From Dugong dugon (lineage: Eukaryota > Chordata > Mammalia > Sirenia > Dugongidae): DNA of 64,000 bases. The position numbers and the translations under genes are program-made. The stretch covers positions 113,562,650 through 113,626,649 of the forward strand of contig CM057469.1 in assembly GCA_030035585.1 (NCBI GenBank), written 5' to 3'. This document shows, piece by piece, positions 1 through 12,007 of this stretch. The notes below the pieces were generated by a model that was given only the letters and a program-made list of their open reading frames with translations, was not told the origin of the DNA and ran no database searches. The stretch's first letter is position 1; every line of letters starts with the position of its first letter.

Positions 1-195
1 GATGAGTGCTGACCATACCAGAAAGATTAATCATGTTACTGGAGGGTTGGAACGATGAGCCATGTAATATCAAGCCGCTTCTAGGAGGAAAGAGAGCTGG
101 AGATTGAGTTTAACCATGAAAGCAACGATTCAGTGAACCATGCCTAAGCAATAAAACTAATAAATATTAAACTCTGGACACTGAAGCTTTTGTGA

Positions 196-480
196 ACTTT
201 CCTGGTTGGCAATACTCTGAGTATCATCACACTTTGATACCTAGAGGGCAATATGTCCCTGAGAACAACAGAAGCTTTATGTTTTGAACCCTCCCAGACC
301 TCATCCTTTAAGTCTCTCACTTTGCCTGGTTCTGATTTGTATTCTGTGGTATAATAAAATTGTAATCATATCTATAGTGCTTTCTTTAGTTGTGTGAGTT
401 ATTCTAGAAAATTACCGAACCTGATGGTGGTCACAGAAACTGCCAAAAATTTAGCCAACTGGTCACAAGTGAGGTTGGCC
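196..480 (+). repeat. Possible old LTR-type repeat remnant
   Basis: A 'GTGTGAGTTATTCTAG' segment followed by an A-rich, 'CCGAACCTGATGG'-like stretch and 'AGCCAACTGGTCACAAG' resembles the end of an old mammalian LTR-class repeat. An AATAAA signal lies just upstream near 352. No boundaries or duplications are visible. Family assignment is only an impression. Confidence 0.25.
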
Positions 481-747
481 CTAGGGACACTGGAATTTTA
501 AACACAGTAATATTAAATTTATGACTTACTACCTTTTTTTATAACTTTACCAGCACAGTATTAAGTCTTCTTCTTTTGTAACTCTCAGCTCTTCTTCTCT
601 TATTCAGATCTGCTGTTCTATAAGACATGTGTGGATCAGTTTCATACAAGGCTTGCAAGTTGTTGAGTAAATTTCTAGGTATTTTATAAGTTGCTTCCTC
701 TCACTTTATATTTACTGCTAGTCTGTTACCAGGTAATACCATTCTAA

Positions 748-953
748 AACCAGTTACTGTTGAGTTGACTCCCAAATCATGGCAACTCCATGTGTGTCGG
801 AGTAGAATTGCATTCCATATGGTTTTCAATGGCTGTTTTTTCAGAAGTAGATCACCAGACTTTTCTTCTGAGGCATTTCTGGGTGGACTCAAATCTTCAA
901 CCTTTCAGTTAGCAGCCATGTATATTAACCCTCTGCACCGCCAAAAAACTCTG
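748..953 (-). repeat. AfroSINE, old subtype, antisense
   Basis: Antisense copy of the tRNA-derived afrotherian SINE. The tail motif (GACTCCCAAATCATGGCAACTCC) lies at the left, and the head (GTTAGCAGCCATGTATATTAACC, then CACCGCC) at the right. It carries the 'TTCTTCTGAGGCA...GGGTGGACTC' interior of the older, longer subtype. Divergence is high and no target-site duplication is clear. Confidence 0.75.
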
Positions 954-965
954 GTACCATTTTAA

Positions 966-1169
966 TTGGTTGCTATCAAGTAAATTTCAACTCATGGCAA
1001 TTTCATGTATTACAGAGTAGAATTGCTCCATAGGGTTTTCTTGGCTGTTTAATGTTTATGGAAGCTGATCTCTAGGCCCTTCTTCTGAGGCACCTGTGGG
1101 TGGGTTTGAATCACCAAGTTTTTTATTAGTAGTTAAGGGCTTAACTGTTTGTGCCAGCCAGGGACTCCA
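966..1169 (-). repeat. AfroSINE, old subtype, antisense (second in tandem)
   Basis: A second antisense copy starts about a dozen bases after the first. It has the same landmarks: AACTCATGGCAATTTCATG at the tail, CTTCTTCTGAGGCACCTGTGG inside, and AACTGTTTGTGCCAGCCAGGG at the head. The pair may be independent insertions at an A/T-rich target or one duplicated block. Confidence 0.75.
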
Positions 1170-2247
1170 GTTCCATTGTAAGGCCCCTCTAATCACTGCA
1201 CCACACCAAATCTGATGGGAAGGAGTATTTCACAGTCTTCCCAGGTGGGAATTCGGGATTCTTCTCCAGGCAGGTGGCATCAGATGTACACAGCAGAAGT
1301 GACTTGTCCTTTGCTTCTACGCAGCTCTTGCCTCTCAGGGGAGCCTTACTAGGCGCAGCCTGGCCAAGACAATTGTTCAATGGGGAGTCAAGTACTTACA
1401 AAACACCAGGGTGCTGTTTGCTGCTTCTCTGGACACTGCCCAGAAATTAGGTGGAGTTTTCCTGAGAGCCCTCCTTCCAAGCTCTTCACAACAGGTATTT
1501 ATAACCTCTGTTTCTATTCTGAAACCTTAGGGGTATTTAAAACCTCCATTTCTATTCTGAAACATCAGATCCCGACACCGCCCCTTTCACTCTTCAGCAG
1601 ATGATCTCTCTGACTTCACAAAGAGAAGTTATTACATTCTTCACTCCCTTAACTTCCCACCATATCACCTACCAATTTACCTGCCTCTGCACCCACCTCT
1701 TTTACTGTCTTCCTGTTATAATAGCCCACTTGTCTCTCCTATTTATAGCTTATTTCTCCACTTATGTTACTGCTTTCTTGGGGACCTTGCCCTATTGATT
1801 TTCCCTCTTGTGTTTCTTCAGTAAATTTCTGTCTACTGACCTCTCTCCCTCAAATTTAGAAGTGCCCAAGCTTCTCCTATAGTAAGACAAAAATCCAATT
1901 TTCACATGTCATCTCCAGTTACAGTTTTCTGTGCGTATGTTCCATTTCTAATTATTCACCCTGTGTATTGATGTTTTCTGATTAACCTTGTTAGAAGACT
2001 GTCCATTATATTGATCTTTTCAAATAAACAGTGCCTGCATTTCTTCATCAACTCTTACATTTTTATATTTTCCAACTCATTCATTTTTCTTTTATTCTTC
2101 CTTTTTTTCACATTTTCCTGTATTTTGAGTTACAGTCTTTGTGAATACGTGCCTTGTTCTTTTTTCTCAATTATTTAATTGGATGGTGATTTCATTAGTT
2201 ATTATTCTTTCTTCCTTCATATCAGAAGTATTTGTTGTTACTATTTA
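1170..2247. other. No gene or clear repeat seen
   Basis: AT-rich sequence with pyrimidine-rich tracts on the plus strand. Short frames of 60-75 codons have no recognisable similarity, and I see no intact repeat. The duplication flanking the next L1 lies at 2248-2259. Confidence 0.6.
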
Positions 2248-2474
2248 TCATCTTATTTTGTTTTATTTTTTCCCATACAAAAATTTATACATACATTGTT
2301 ATGTGACTCTAATTGATCTCCCCATACTATGACAGCACACACCTCCTTTCCACCCCTGATTCCCCATGTCCATTCAACCAACTCCTAACACTCTCTGCCT
2401 TCCCATCTCGCCTCCGGACAGAAGCAGCCCATTCAGTGTCTTGCATCTACTTGAGCTAAGAGGCACACTCCTTA

Positions 2475-2936
2475 TGTCATGGTTTGAATTGTGTCCCCCC
2501 AAAAATGTGTGTATCAATTTGGCTAGGCCATGATTCCTGGTACTGTGTGATCTTCCTGTATGTTGTAAACCTGACTCTATGATGTTAATGAGGGAGGATA
2601 GGTGGCAGTTGTGTTGGTGGGGCAGGACCTGATCTGCAGGACTGGATTGTGTCCTGAGGCAATCTCTTGAGATACAGAAGACAGAAGTGAGCAGTGAGAC
2701 AGGGGAACTTAATACCATCAAGAAAGCAGTGCCGGGAGCAGAGCCTGCACAGAGAAGCTCCTAGTCCCGGGGAACACCGAAGAGAAGAAGGCCAACAGAG
2801 AGAGAAAGCCTTCCCCTGGAGCTGACCCCGTGAATTTAGACTTTCAGCCTACCTCACTGTGAAGAAATAAATTTCTCTTTGTTAAAGCCATCCATTTGTG
2901 GTATTTCTGTTACAGCAGCACTAGATGACTAAGACA
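2475..2936 (+). mobile_element. Solo LTR, ERVL-MaLR-like, inside L1 copy A
   Basis: The 462-base block begins TGTCATGGTTTGAATTGTG and ends CACTAGATGACTAAGACA, with TG...CA termini as retroviral LTRs have. Both ends resemble THE1/MST-class MaLR LTRs, and an AATAAA lies near 2866. It is bounded by a perfect 5-base duplication, CCTTA at 2470-2474 and 2937-2941, the length expected of ERVL integration. It interrupts the L1 3' UTR, whose two halves rejoin cleanly when compared with the L1 fragment at 12.3 kb. No internal viral genes remain, so this is a solo LTR. A close relative lies at 14053-14531. Confidence 0.9.
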
Positions 2937-3735
2937 CCTTATGAGTATCACTTTATGTCCTACAGTTCAGTCCAATCACTGTCTGAAGAGTTGGCCTTGG
3001 AAATTGTTTTAGTTCTGGGCTGATAGGGAATCCAGGGGCCGTGCTTTCTGGGGTTTCTCCAGACTCAGTCAGACCATTAAGTCTGGTCTTCTTACTAGAA
3101 TTTGAGTTCTGCACCCCTTCTTTCTCCAGCTCTATCACTGACTCTCTGTTGTGTTCCCAGTCAGGGCAGTCATTGGTGGTAGCAGGGCATCATCTAGTTC
3201 TTCTGGTCTCAGGCTGATGAAGTCTCTGGTCTATGTGGCCCTTTCTGTCTCTTGGGCTAATACTTTCCTTGTGTCTTTGGTGTTCTTCATTCTCCTTTAG
3301 TCCATGTGGTTGGGATCAATTGATGTATCTTAGATGGCTGCTCACAAGCTTTTAAGACCCCAGACGCCACTCACCAAAGTAGGATGCAGAACATTTTCTT
3401 AATAAGCTTTGTTATGCCAGTTTACCTAGATGTCCCCTGAAAGCATGCTCCCCAGACCCCTACCCCTGCTACACTGTCCCTGAAAGTGTTTGATTGTATT
3501 CAGGGAACTTCTTAGCTTTGGTTTAGTCCAGTTGTGCTGACTTCCCCTGTAGTGTTTATTGTCCTTCCCTTCACCTAAGAGAATTCTTATCTACTACCTA
3601 GTTAGTAAATAACCCTCACCCTCCATCCCCACTCTCCTAACCATCAAAGAATGTTTTCTTCTGTATTTAAACCTTTCCTTGAGTTCTTACAATAGTGGTC
3701 CTATACAATATTTGTCCTTCTGTGACTGACTAAAT

Positions 3736-6700
3736 TCACTCAGCATAATGACCTCCAGCCTCCTCCATGTCATGTTTCACAGCTTCATCATTGTTCTTTA
3801 TCGTTGCGTAGTATTCCATTGTGTGGATATACCATAATTTGTTTATCCATTTGTCTGTTGATGGGGACCTAGGTTGTGTCCATTTTTTTGCTATTGTGAA
3901 CAGTGCTGCAATAAACATGGGTATGCATATGTCTATTCGTGTGACGGTTCTTATTTCTTTATGATATATTCCAAGGAGCAGGATAGCTGGATCATATGGT
4001 ATTTCTATTTCTAGCTTTTCAAGGAAGCGCCAAATGGATTGCCAAAGTGTTTGTACCATTTTACATTCCCACCAACAGTGTATAAGTGTTCCAGTCTCTC
4101 CACAACCTCTCCAGCATTTATTATTTTGTTTTTTTTGGATTAATGCTAACCTTGTTGGGGTAAGATGATATCTTATTGTAGTTTTGATCTACATTTCTCT
4201 AATGACTAATGATCGTGAGCATTTCTTCATGTCTTTGTGTTATCTACCTGAATATCTTCTTCGGCAAAGTGCTTGTTCATATCCTTTGCCTATTTTTTAA
4301 TTGGGTTATTTGTCTTTTTGTTGTTGAGGTTTTGCATTATCTTGTAGATTTTAGAGATTAGACACTTTGTCATAGCCAAAAATTTTTTCCCAGTCTGTAG
4401 GTTGTCTTTTGACTCTTTTGGTGAAGTCTTTTGATGAGCATAAGTGTTTGAATTTTAGGATCTCTTGGTTACCTAGTCTCTCTTGTGGTGCTTGTGCATT
4501 ATTACTTATGGTTAATACTGTGTTTATACCATGTATTAGGGCTCCTAGCGTTGCCCCTACTTTTTCTTCCATGATCTTTATCATTTTTTATTTTATATTT
4601 AAGTCTTTGATCCATTTTGAGTTAGTTTTTGTGCATGGTGTGAGGTATGGGTCTTGTTTCAGTTTTATGCAGATGGATATCCAATTATGCCAGCACCACA
4701 TGTTAAAGAGACTGTCTTTTCCCCAACTGATGGACTTTGGGCATTTGTCAAATATCAGCTGCTCACAGGTGGATGAATTTATGTCTGGATTCTCAATTCT
4801 GTTCCATTGGTCTATGTATCTGTTGTTATACCAGTACCAGGCTGTTTTGACTACCATGGCGGTATAATAGGTTCTAAAATCAGGTAGTGTGAGGCCTCCC
4901 ACTTTGTTCTTCTTGAGTAATGCTTTACTTGTTCATGACCGCTTCCCTTTCCATATGAAGTTGATGATTTGTTTCTCCATCTTATTAAAAATGCTGGTGG
5001 AATTTGGATCGGGATTGCATTGTATCTGTAGATCATTTTGGGTTAAATAGATATTTTCACAATGTTGAGTTTTCCTATCCATGAGCAAGGTGTGTTTTTC
5101 CACTTATTCAGGTCTCTTTTGGTTTCTTGCAGTAGTGTCTTTTCATTGTATAGATGTTTTACATTTCTGGTTAGATTTATTCCTAAGTATTTTATCTTCT
5201 TGGGGGCTATTGTAAATGGTATTGATTTGGTGATTTCTTCTTCGTGGCTCTCTTTGTTGGTGTAAAGGAATCCACCTGATTTATGTACGTTTCTCTTGTA
5301 TCCTGAAACTTTGCTGAAATCTTCTATTAGTTCCAGTAATTTTCTTCTAGATTTGTTGGGGTTTTCTGTGTATAAGATCATATCATCTGCAAATAGTGAT
5401 ATTTTGACTTCTTCCGTCCCAATTTGGATGCCCTTCATTTCTTTTTCTAGCATAATTGCTCTAGCTAGGACCTCCAGCACAATGTTGAATAAGAGTGGTG
5501 ATAAAGGGCATCCTTGTCTGGTTCTCGTTCTCAAGGGGAATGAATGCTTTCAGAATCTCTCCATTCAGCATGATGTTGGCTATTGGCTTTGTATAAATGC
5601 CCTTAATTATATTGAGGAATTTCCCTACTATTCCTAGTTTGTGGAGAGTTTTTGTCATGAATGGGTGTTGGACTTTGTCAAATGCCTTTTCTGCATAGAT
5701 TGATAAGATCATGTGGTTCTTGTCTTTTGTTTTATTTCTGTGGTGGATTACATTGATTGTTTTTCTAATGTTGAACCATCCCTGCATAGCCGATATAAAT
5801 CCCACTTGATCATGGTGAATTAATTTTTTGATATGTTGCTGAATTCTATTGGATAGAATTTTGTTGAGGATTTTTGCATCAATATTCAAGAGGGATATTG
5901 GTCAATAATTTTCTTTTTTTGTGGTGTCTTTACCTGGTTTTGGTATCAGGCTTCTTCTAGCTTCATAGACTGAATTTGGGAGTATTCCATCCTTTTCTAT
6001 GCTCTGAAGCCTTTAGTAGTAGTGGTGTTAACTCTTCTCTGAAAGTTTGGTAGAATTCTCCAGTGAAGCCATCTGGGTCATGGCTTTTTTTTTTGTTGGA
6101 AGTTTTTTAATTACCTTTTCAATCTCTTCTTTTGTTATGGGTTTATTTAGTTGTTCTACCTCTGTTTGTGTTATTTTAGGTAGGTAGTGAGTTTCTAGAA
6201 ATTTGTCTACTTCTAGGTTTTCTAATTTGTTAGAGTCCAATTTTTCATAGTATTCTGTTATGATTCTTTTAATTTCATTTGGGTCTGGTGTGATATCACT
6301 CATCTCATTTCTTATATGGGTTATCTGCTTCCTCTCCTGTTTTTCTTTTGTCAGTTTGGGCAATGGTTTATCAATTTTGTTGATCTTTTCAAAGAATCAG
6401 CTTTTGGTCTTGGTAACTCTTTCAATTGTTTTTCTATTCTCTATTTCATTTAATTCTGCTCTAATTCTTATGATTTCCTTTCTTCTGGTGCCTGAGGGTT
6501 TCTTTTGCTGTTCTCTTTCTACTTGTTCCAGTTGTAGGGTCAATGTTTTGATTATAGCCCTTTCTTCTTTTTAGATGTGTGCATTTATTGCTATAAACTG
6601 ACCTCTGAGCCTGCTTTTGCTGTGTCGCAAAGGTTCTGGTCAGACGTATTTTCATTCTTGTTTGATTCTATGAATTTCTTTATTCCATCCTTAATTTCTT

Positions 6701-7533
6701 TTATAACCCAGTAGTTTTTGAGCAAGGTGTTGTTCAGTTTCCATATGTTTGATTTTTTTCCTTGCTTTTTCTGTCATTGATTTCTACTTTTATGGCTTTA
6801 TGGTTAGAAAAAATTCTTTGTAATATTTCAGTACTTTGGGTTTTGTTAAGGCTTGCTTTATGGCCTAATATGTGGTCTATTCTGGAGAATATTCCATGTG
6901 CTTTGGAAAAGAAATATACTTGGCTGCTATTGGGTGGAGTGCTCTGTATATGTCTATGAGATCAAGTTGGTTGACTGTAGCATTTAGCTCCTCCGTGTCT
7001 TTGTTGAGCTTCTTTCTGGATGTTCTGTCCTTCACCGAAAGTTGTGTGTTGAAGTCTCCTACTGCTATTGTGGAGCTATCTCTGTCTCTTTTCAGTGCTG
7101 TTAGAGTTTCTTTTATGTATTTTGAAGCCCTGTTGTTGGGTGCAGAAATATTTATTATAGTTATGTCCTCCCAGTGTATTGACCCTTTTATCACTATATA
7201 GTGTCTGTCTTTATCTTTTGTGGTGGATTTTACTTTAAAGTCTGTTTTGTCAGAGATTAATATTGCCACTCCTGCTCTTTTTTGAGTGTTGTTTGCTTTA
7301 TATATTTTTTTCCATCCTTAGAGTTTTAGTTTTTTTGTGTCTTTAAGTCTAAGGTGGGTCTCTTGTAGGCAGCATATAGATGGATCATGTTTTTTAATCC
7401 AATCTGCCACTGTCTGTCTCTTTATTGGTGCATTTAGTCCATTTACATTCAGTGTAATTATTGATAGGTATGAGTTTGGTGCTGTCATTTTGATGTCTTT
7501 TTTTGTGTGTTGTTGATAGTTACTTTGTTCCAC
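3736..7533 (-). pseudogene. L1 ORF2 remnant (endonuclease + reverse transcriptase), copy A
   Basis: ORF2 of L1 encodes the endonuclease and reverse transcriptase that copy the element into DNA. It is recognisable here as at least eight minus-strand frames. The N-terminal endonuclease (7533-6877) includes NVNGLNAPIKRQ, CCLQETHL and the DFNTQLS stretch. A central region lies at 6655-6028. The reverse transcriptase (5889-5043) has the FADD catalytic motif at about 5380. The C-terminal domain runs 5036-3736. Frameshifts separate the pieces. In the first catalytic motif the usual aspartate (IDAEKAFD in active L1s) is read as tyrosine (IYAEKAFD, about 5698), so the active site is also damaged. It is not translated as a unit. 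Confidence 0.93.
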
Positions 7534-7937
7534 TTAATATTCTGTGCTGCATCGTTTTTCTTTATGTATTTTCTTTTCATCTTTTTCATTGTTGTTGATT
7601 TCATGTTTACTGAGTCTATATTTTTCCAGTTTTTTATTTTGACTTGTAGGATTGTTAGTTTCCTTTGTGGTTACCTTAATATTTACCCTTACTTTTGTAA
7701 GTTTATACCAGTCTTTTATTTCTTTATGTCGCCTTGTCTTCCTCTCCATATGAAAAAATATATGTCTATCTACATTTTTTAAGTCCCTCTTTTTTGTTTT
7801 AATGTTGTCGTCTTTTACATATTTATACCTGTTTCCCTATTTTCAGTGTTTTAGCTTTGATTTACTTGTGACTTCATTATCTGGGTTGATATCTGATTGC
7901 TCTGTCCTGTGTTCTAGTCTTGGGTTGTTATCTGATG

Positions 7938-8480
7938 TTACTGATTTTCTAACTGGAGGACTCCCTTTGGTATTTCTTGTAATTTTGGTTTGGTTCTTAC
8001 AAATTCCCTATACTTCTGTTCATCGGGAAATGCCCTAATTTTGCCATCATGTTTGAGACAGTTTTGCTGGATATATAATTCTTGGCTGACATTTTTTTTC
8101 CTTCAATGCTTTATATATGTCATCCCATTGCCTTCTTGCCTGCATGGTTTCTGCTGAGTAGTCCAAGCTTATTCTTATTGGGTCTCCTTTGTAGATGACT
8201 TTTTGTTTATCTGTAGCTGCATTTAAAATTCTCTCTTTATCTTTGGTTTTGGCAAGTTTGATTATGTTTTGGTAACTTTCTTTTGCGATCTACCTTATGT
8301 GGGGTTCGATGAGCATCTTGGATAGATATCTTGTCATCTTTCATGGTATCAGGGAAGTTTTCTGGCAACAAATCTTCAACAATTCTCTCTGTATTTTCTG
8401 TTATCCCCTACTGTTGTGGTACTCCAATCAGTCATAGGTTATTCCTGTTGGTAGAATCCCACGTAATTCTTAGGGTTTCT
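7938..8480 (-). pseudogene. L1 ORF1 C-terminal remnant, copy A
   Basis: On the minus strand, the RNA-binding and C-terminal part of L1 ORF1 (the RNA chaperone that coats L1 RNA) can be followed by comparison with copy C (50.93-51.47 kb). It ends at a TAA on plus 7938-7940, after the LENQ codons. The N-terminal coiled-coil region is absent: at about 8466-8490 the sequence passes directly from ORF1 into 5' UTR. Frames are broken, so only the nucleotide alignment is clear. Confidence 0.75.
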
Positions 8481-9111
8481 TCATTTTATTTTTAATCCTT
8501 AGGAGAGCCTTCAGTTTATTTTTTCCCTTGTTTGTTAATTTGTTCACTCTCCAAGGCAGGGATAATGGCTCTGGGCATGTGACCAATCTTACTTCCAGCC
8601 CAGGGGACTCAGCGATTGCTGAAGCCGGTCTGAGACCCCGTGTAGAGCTGGGAGCAGGGAGGTAAATGGGAGAGACGTTTTTCACTAAGGGGGGTGTTTT
8701 TCATCTGTGCGGTAGGCCATATGCAATTACTTGTCTTTTGCTAGATCTAGGGCTACTTCTGTTTCTGGGTGTCCATATAGACTCTCTGGCACAGGGTCTC
8801 TCCCAATGGGGAAAACGTGCTTCCAGAGCATGGCTACTTGCTTGCCTCATTGCTCACCCCCAAACTGCTCAGGCCTGAAGGGCTCAGGCTCTCGCTGGAT
8901 CAGGTCTGGCAATTCCTTGCTGCTTCTGAACTGCCTCTCCCTCCCCCTGCCACTCAGTCCGGTTCCTCAACTCTGCCTTTGATGTTCAGGGCCTCTAGAT
9001 TGCCATATATAATCAAATCACTTGTTTTTTCAGGTCTTTGTTGTAAGAGGGTTCACCGGAAGCATCTGACTACTCTACCATGTTGGCCCTGCCTCTTTTT
9101 CATCTTACTTT

Positions 9112-11004
9112 AACTTGAGTTGCAAGTCATATGCTTTGATATATAGTATTGTAATTTTTATATTTTCTATAAAACTGCAGTTGCAATTTTGATTCCTCTT
9201 TGACCCAAAAGTTATTAAGGATAGAACTTTGGTTTCCAAGTAGTTCAATTATTTTTTGTTGTTAATTACTGGAATCATCTAGTGAAAGTCAGATAATGTC
9301 ATCTTCATAATATTTCTTTGCTATCTCATTTTTTTGAAAATATTCAAGGTCATTTACAAACAGTATATACCCTCTGTAGTGTACAACATGTAATATGAAG
9401 CTATTAAATCAACAGTATTATTAATCACAATATTCCATTCCTGGTTTTTGGTATTTATCTTTTTCTTTTAAATTTACATTTGGATATTATGTGCCTAACT
9501 GTATAAATGTTTGTGACAAAACTGTCTTCACTGTAGAGTGAAATTTTAACCAAAATAATATAATCCTCTACCTAATGTCTTCACGTGGAGTACTAACTTG
9601 CCTACTAACATTGTTCCTTTTGTATTTGTATGATATGATTTTGTCTCTTATAACTACCATTTTGTGCTTTGGCCCTTTCTTTGAGGATTATATTTTAATG
9701 AAAATAAATATTAGTACATGTAACTACTGAATAGCTAACACTTTAGAATGTTGCAAAATTCAGAATATTCACAATGGTATAAGTGAAACAATAAGTGTAT
9801 CTTCCTCTTCTGTCTCCCAGGTACCCAGTTGCTATTCTCAAAGTGACACTATTACCTGATAGTTGTGAGTAACAGGTGAGATGATCCACACATTTATGCA
9901 CATTTATATATATATGACTTTTTTTTAAAGTAATACAAATTGCACTTTATTTTCCACACATTTTTATTTATATATTTTACCCAGCTGTATGAATATACAT
10001 ACTCCCTATCCGTTCGTACAGAAATATTCTATAGAATAGAAATGTTCTATTGTTTCCAATGGCCACAAAATATTCCATTGTTTGTCTTACTGTAATTTCT
10101 GCCAGTCTCTTTCATTTCTCATGTTGAGTCTCCACTAAGATTCTTCTTTTTTATTGTATATGAATTGTAGTATGATTAATAACTCTGAAGATAATAATTA
10201 CAATTAATCTAAAACTAACACACAGGAACAGTGAAAACACATTGTAAAATTGGTGCTGTGTTGTATTGAACTACATATTTGTGTAATCAAATTACCCTTA
10301 GCTGACAAACCAGGACTATACTGACTTATTGATGAATGTGTTTCAGAGATTTATCACAGGAACACTTGTTTCTTCAGGCTCCTTTGCTGCACAGGTGGAG
10401 CTTCAGCATCCATCAGGACAAGATGAATGGAAGATGTAATCTCATATCACTGGGATACAATAACATGCATCTCCACATTCAGACATACTCTCTATTTGTG
10501 CTACTATTACAAAATTGTGTTCTGTGGATGCAGTATTTAGAATCAATTTAATTTTGCTTAATTCCCGTAAAATAGAAAAAAAGCTGTTCTACAATAGTAG
10601 ATATTGCATTTTCAAGTATATTCTGACAAAAACAAACTTCTGTTTTAACTAAGCTTCATGAAAGTTGGATCTTCCACATAGAGTTTTACAAATCTGATGA
10701 CTAGAAGAACTTCTCAAAGGCAAACTTCTGGCTCCATATATTTCAAAACTTGTTTCTTCTCCACTACCTACAAGATGCTAATGTGAGGTGCCATAAGACA
10801 CATTCTTTTTGTGATTTGACCACTGGTTCCACACTTTCAACTTTGAGTGAGTCATCAGAGTGATGGGAGGGGTATTACTGAAAGCCATTTCTACTCTGGG
10901 ACAGGAGATATATCTTAATTATTCACAGAAGTGCCTGTGAAACAAATAAATGTATCCTTCTAAACCCAAACTAAGTATATTACCTACCCAACTTCCTCCT
11001 TGCC
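9112..11004. other. No gene seen; AT-rich intergenic DNA
   Basis: Very AT-rich, with short A/T runs and no convincing coding frame, RNA gene or well-preserved repeat. A 71-codon frame at 10336-10551 has no family resemblance or codon bias that I can see. Confidence 0.6.
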
Positions 11005-11445
11005 TAAGGATTCTTAACCTTTCTGGTGCCATGAACCTCTTGGCAGTCTGAAGCCTATGAACTCCTCAGAGTAACAAGTGCCTAAAATAATATAATGCCA
11101 TCATAAAAAAAATCAATACAAATACCAAAATAATAGAGTTGTAATATGTTAATATATTTGCTTCTTTAGTATTACATTAAGTTACAAGGCCTAACTCTTG
11201 CAATTTCAAAGAACTGATAAATATAAATGCTATTTTGAGATAGCTATTAACTCTATAATGATATAAAAATATACATGATGTCTATTAGTCAACAGTAATC
11301 ACAGGTATTGCCACTTTGCTGTGGTTTATTTTCTCCATTCATAAGTGAAGGAAATGTAAGTCACTGAGCATAAAGGGGTACGTTTTTCAAACAACTTTAC
11401 ACGTACACCCTGAGATCTATCCGTTGATCTATGAATTAAGACCCC
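11005..11445 (-). repeat. Old hAT-type DNA transposon relic (probable)
   Basis: One end reads GGATTCTTAACCTTTCTGG, followed by GTGCCATGAACCTCTTGGCA. The other end (near 11400-11440) has ACACCCTGAGATCTATCCG. The body is AT-rich. This layout matches old mammalian non-autonomous DNA transposons whose ends read 'GTTAAGAACC' and 'GGACCCC'. The exact family and orientation are not certain. Confidence 0.5.
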
Positions 11446-12007
11446 ATACAATTCAAATTGTCCATGGCCATGCCAGTGCTATTGGGAGGAAAGCAAGAGT
11501 GGGTGAGGGGAAATAGAATGGAATGATATAGTAATCTTAAACAATTGCAGTTAAAATATCTTAGGCTTGCAAATTCTACAGAAACCAGTGACTATATGGA
11601 CACATTGTTAGCAGTCTTCCCTAGAAGGGACTCATAAATATGTGAGACCCAAAGCTTAAGTTCCATTTAGTGCCATGATAAATTTAGCTCCATTTAGCTT
11701 CATGGTAATTCTACCTGTGCATTATCTTTATATGTGATTTCCAGAAACTTTTCTTCCTAACTCTCTTTTTTTTTTACTGTGTATTTTGTCTTTCATTCTG
11801 GGATAATGGTTTTAATTCCTCAAGTTGTTCCATTTTGTTGGCCCCCATGACATTTTTGTTTTCTTCACTGAGGAGTTTATATGCCTGCCCAACATATAGA
11901 TGTTGAGGTGATTCCTGTCAAAGATGTGTGAGTTAGTTTTTGCACTTTTTAGACCAGAATAAGAACATGAGACTCTTGTAGTACTATGGCAATTTTAGCT
12001 CACCGAT
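11446..12007. other. No gene or repeat identified
   Basis: Unique-looking AT-rich DNA between the DNA-transposon relic and an L1 3' fragment. Only short spurious frames are present. Confidence 0.5.

Larger units (their letters stand above)
2261..9099 (-). mobile_element. L1 LINE, full-length but decayed (copy A)
   Basis: Reading the minus strand gives, in order, an L1 5' end (near 9099), 5' UTR, remnants of ORF1, all of ORF2 in broken frames, a 3' UTR and an A-rich tail (T-rich on plus at 2261-2272). It is flanked by matching 12-base target-site duplications: TCATCTTATTTT at 2248-2259 and TCATCTTACTTT at 9100-9111, one mismatch. This marks a complete target-primed insertion. Compared with copy C at 49.1 kb, about 1.2 kb is missing around 8460-8500, covering the distal 5' UTR and the start of ORF1. 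The 3' UTR was later split by an LTR at 2475-2936. ORF2 carries frameshifts and stops, so the element is dead. Confidence 0.95.

Noticed and set aside
4409-4867. 152-codon plus-strand frame and other plus frames across 4.4-7.8 kb
   Set aside because: They lie antisense to the L1 ORF2 coding strand and read hydrophobic shadow peptides; the minus strand carries the recognisable protein.
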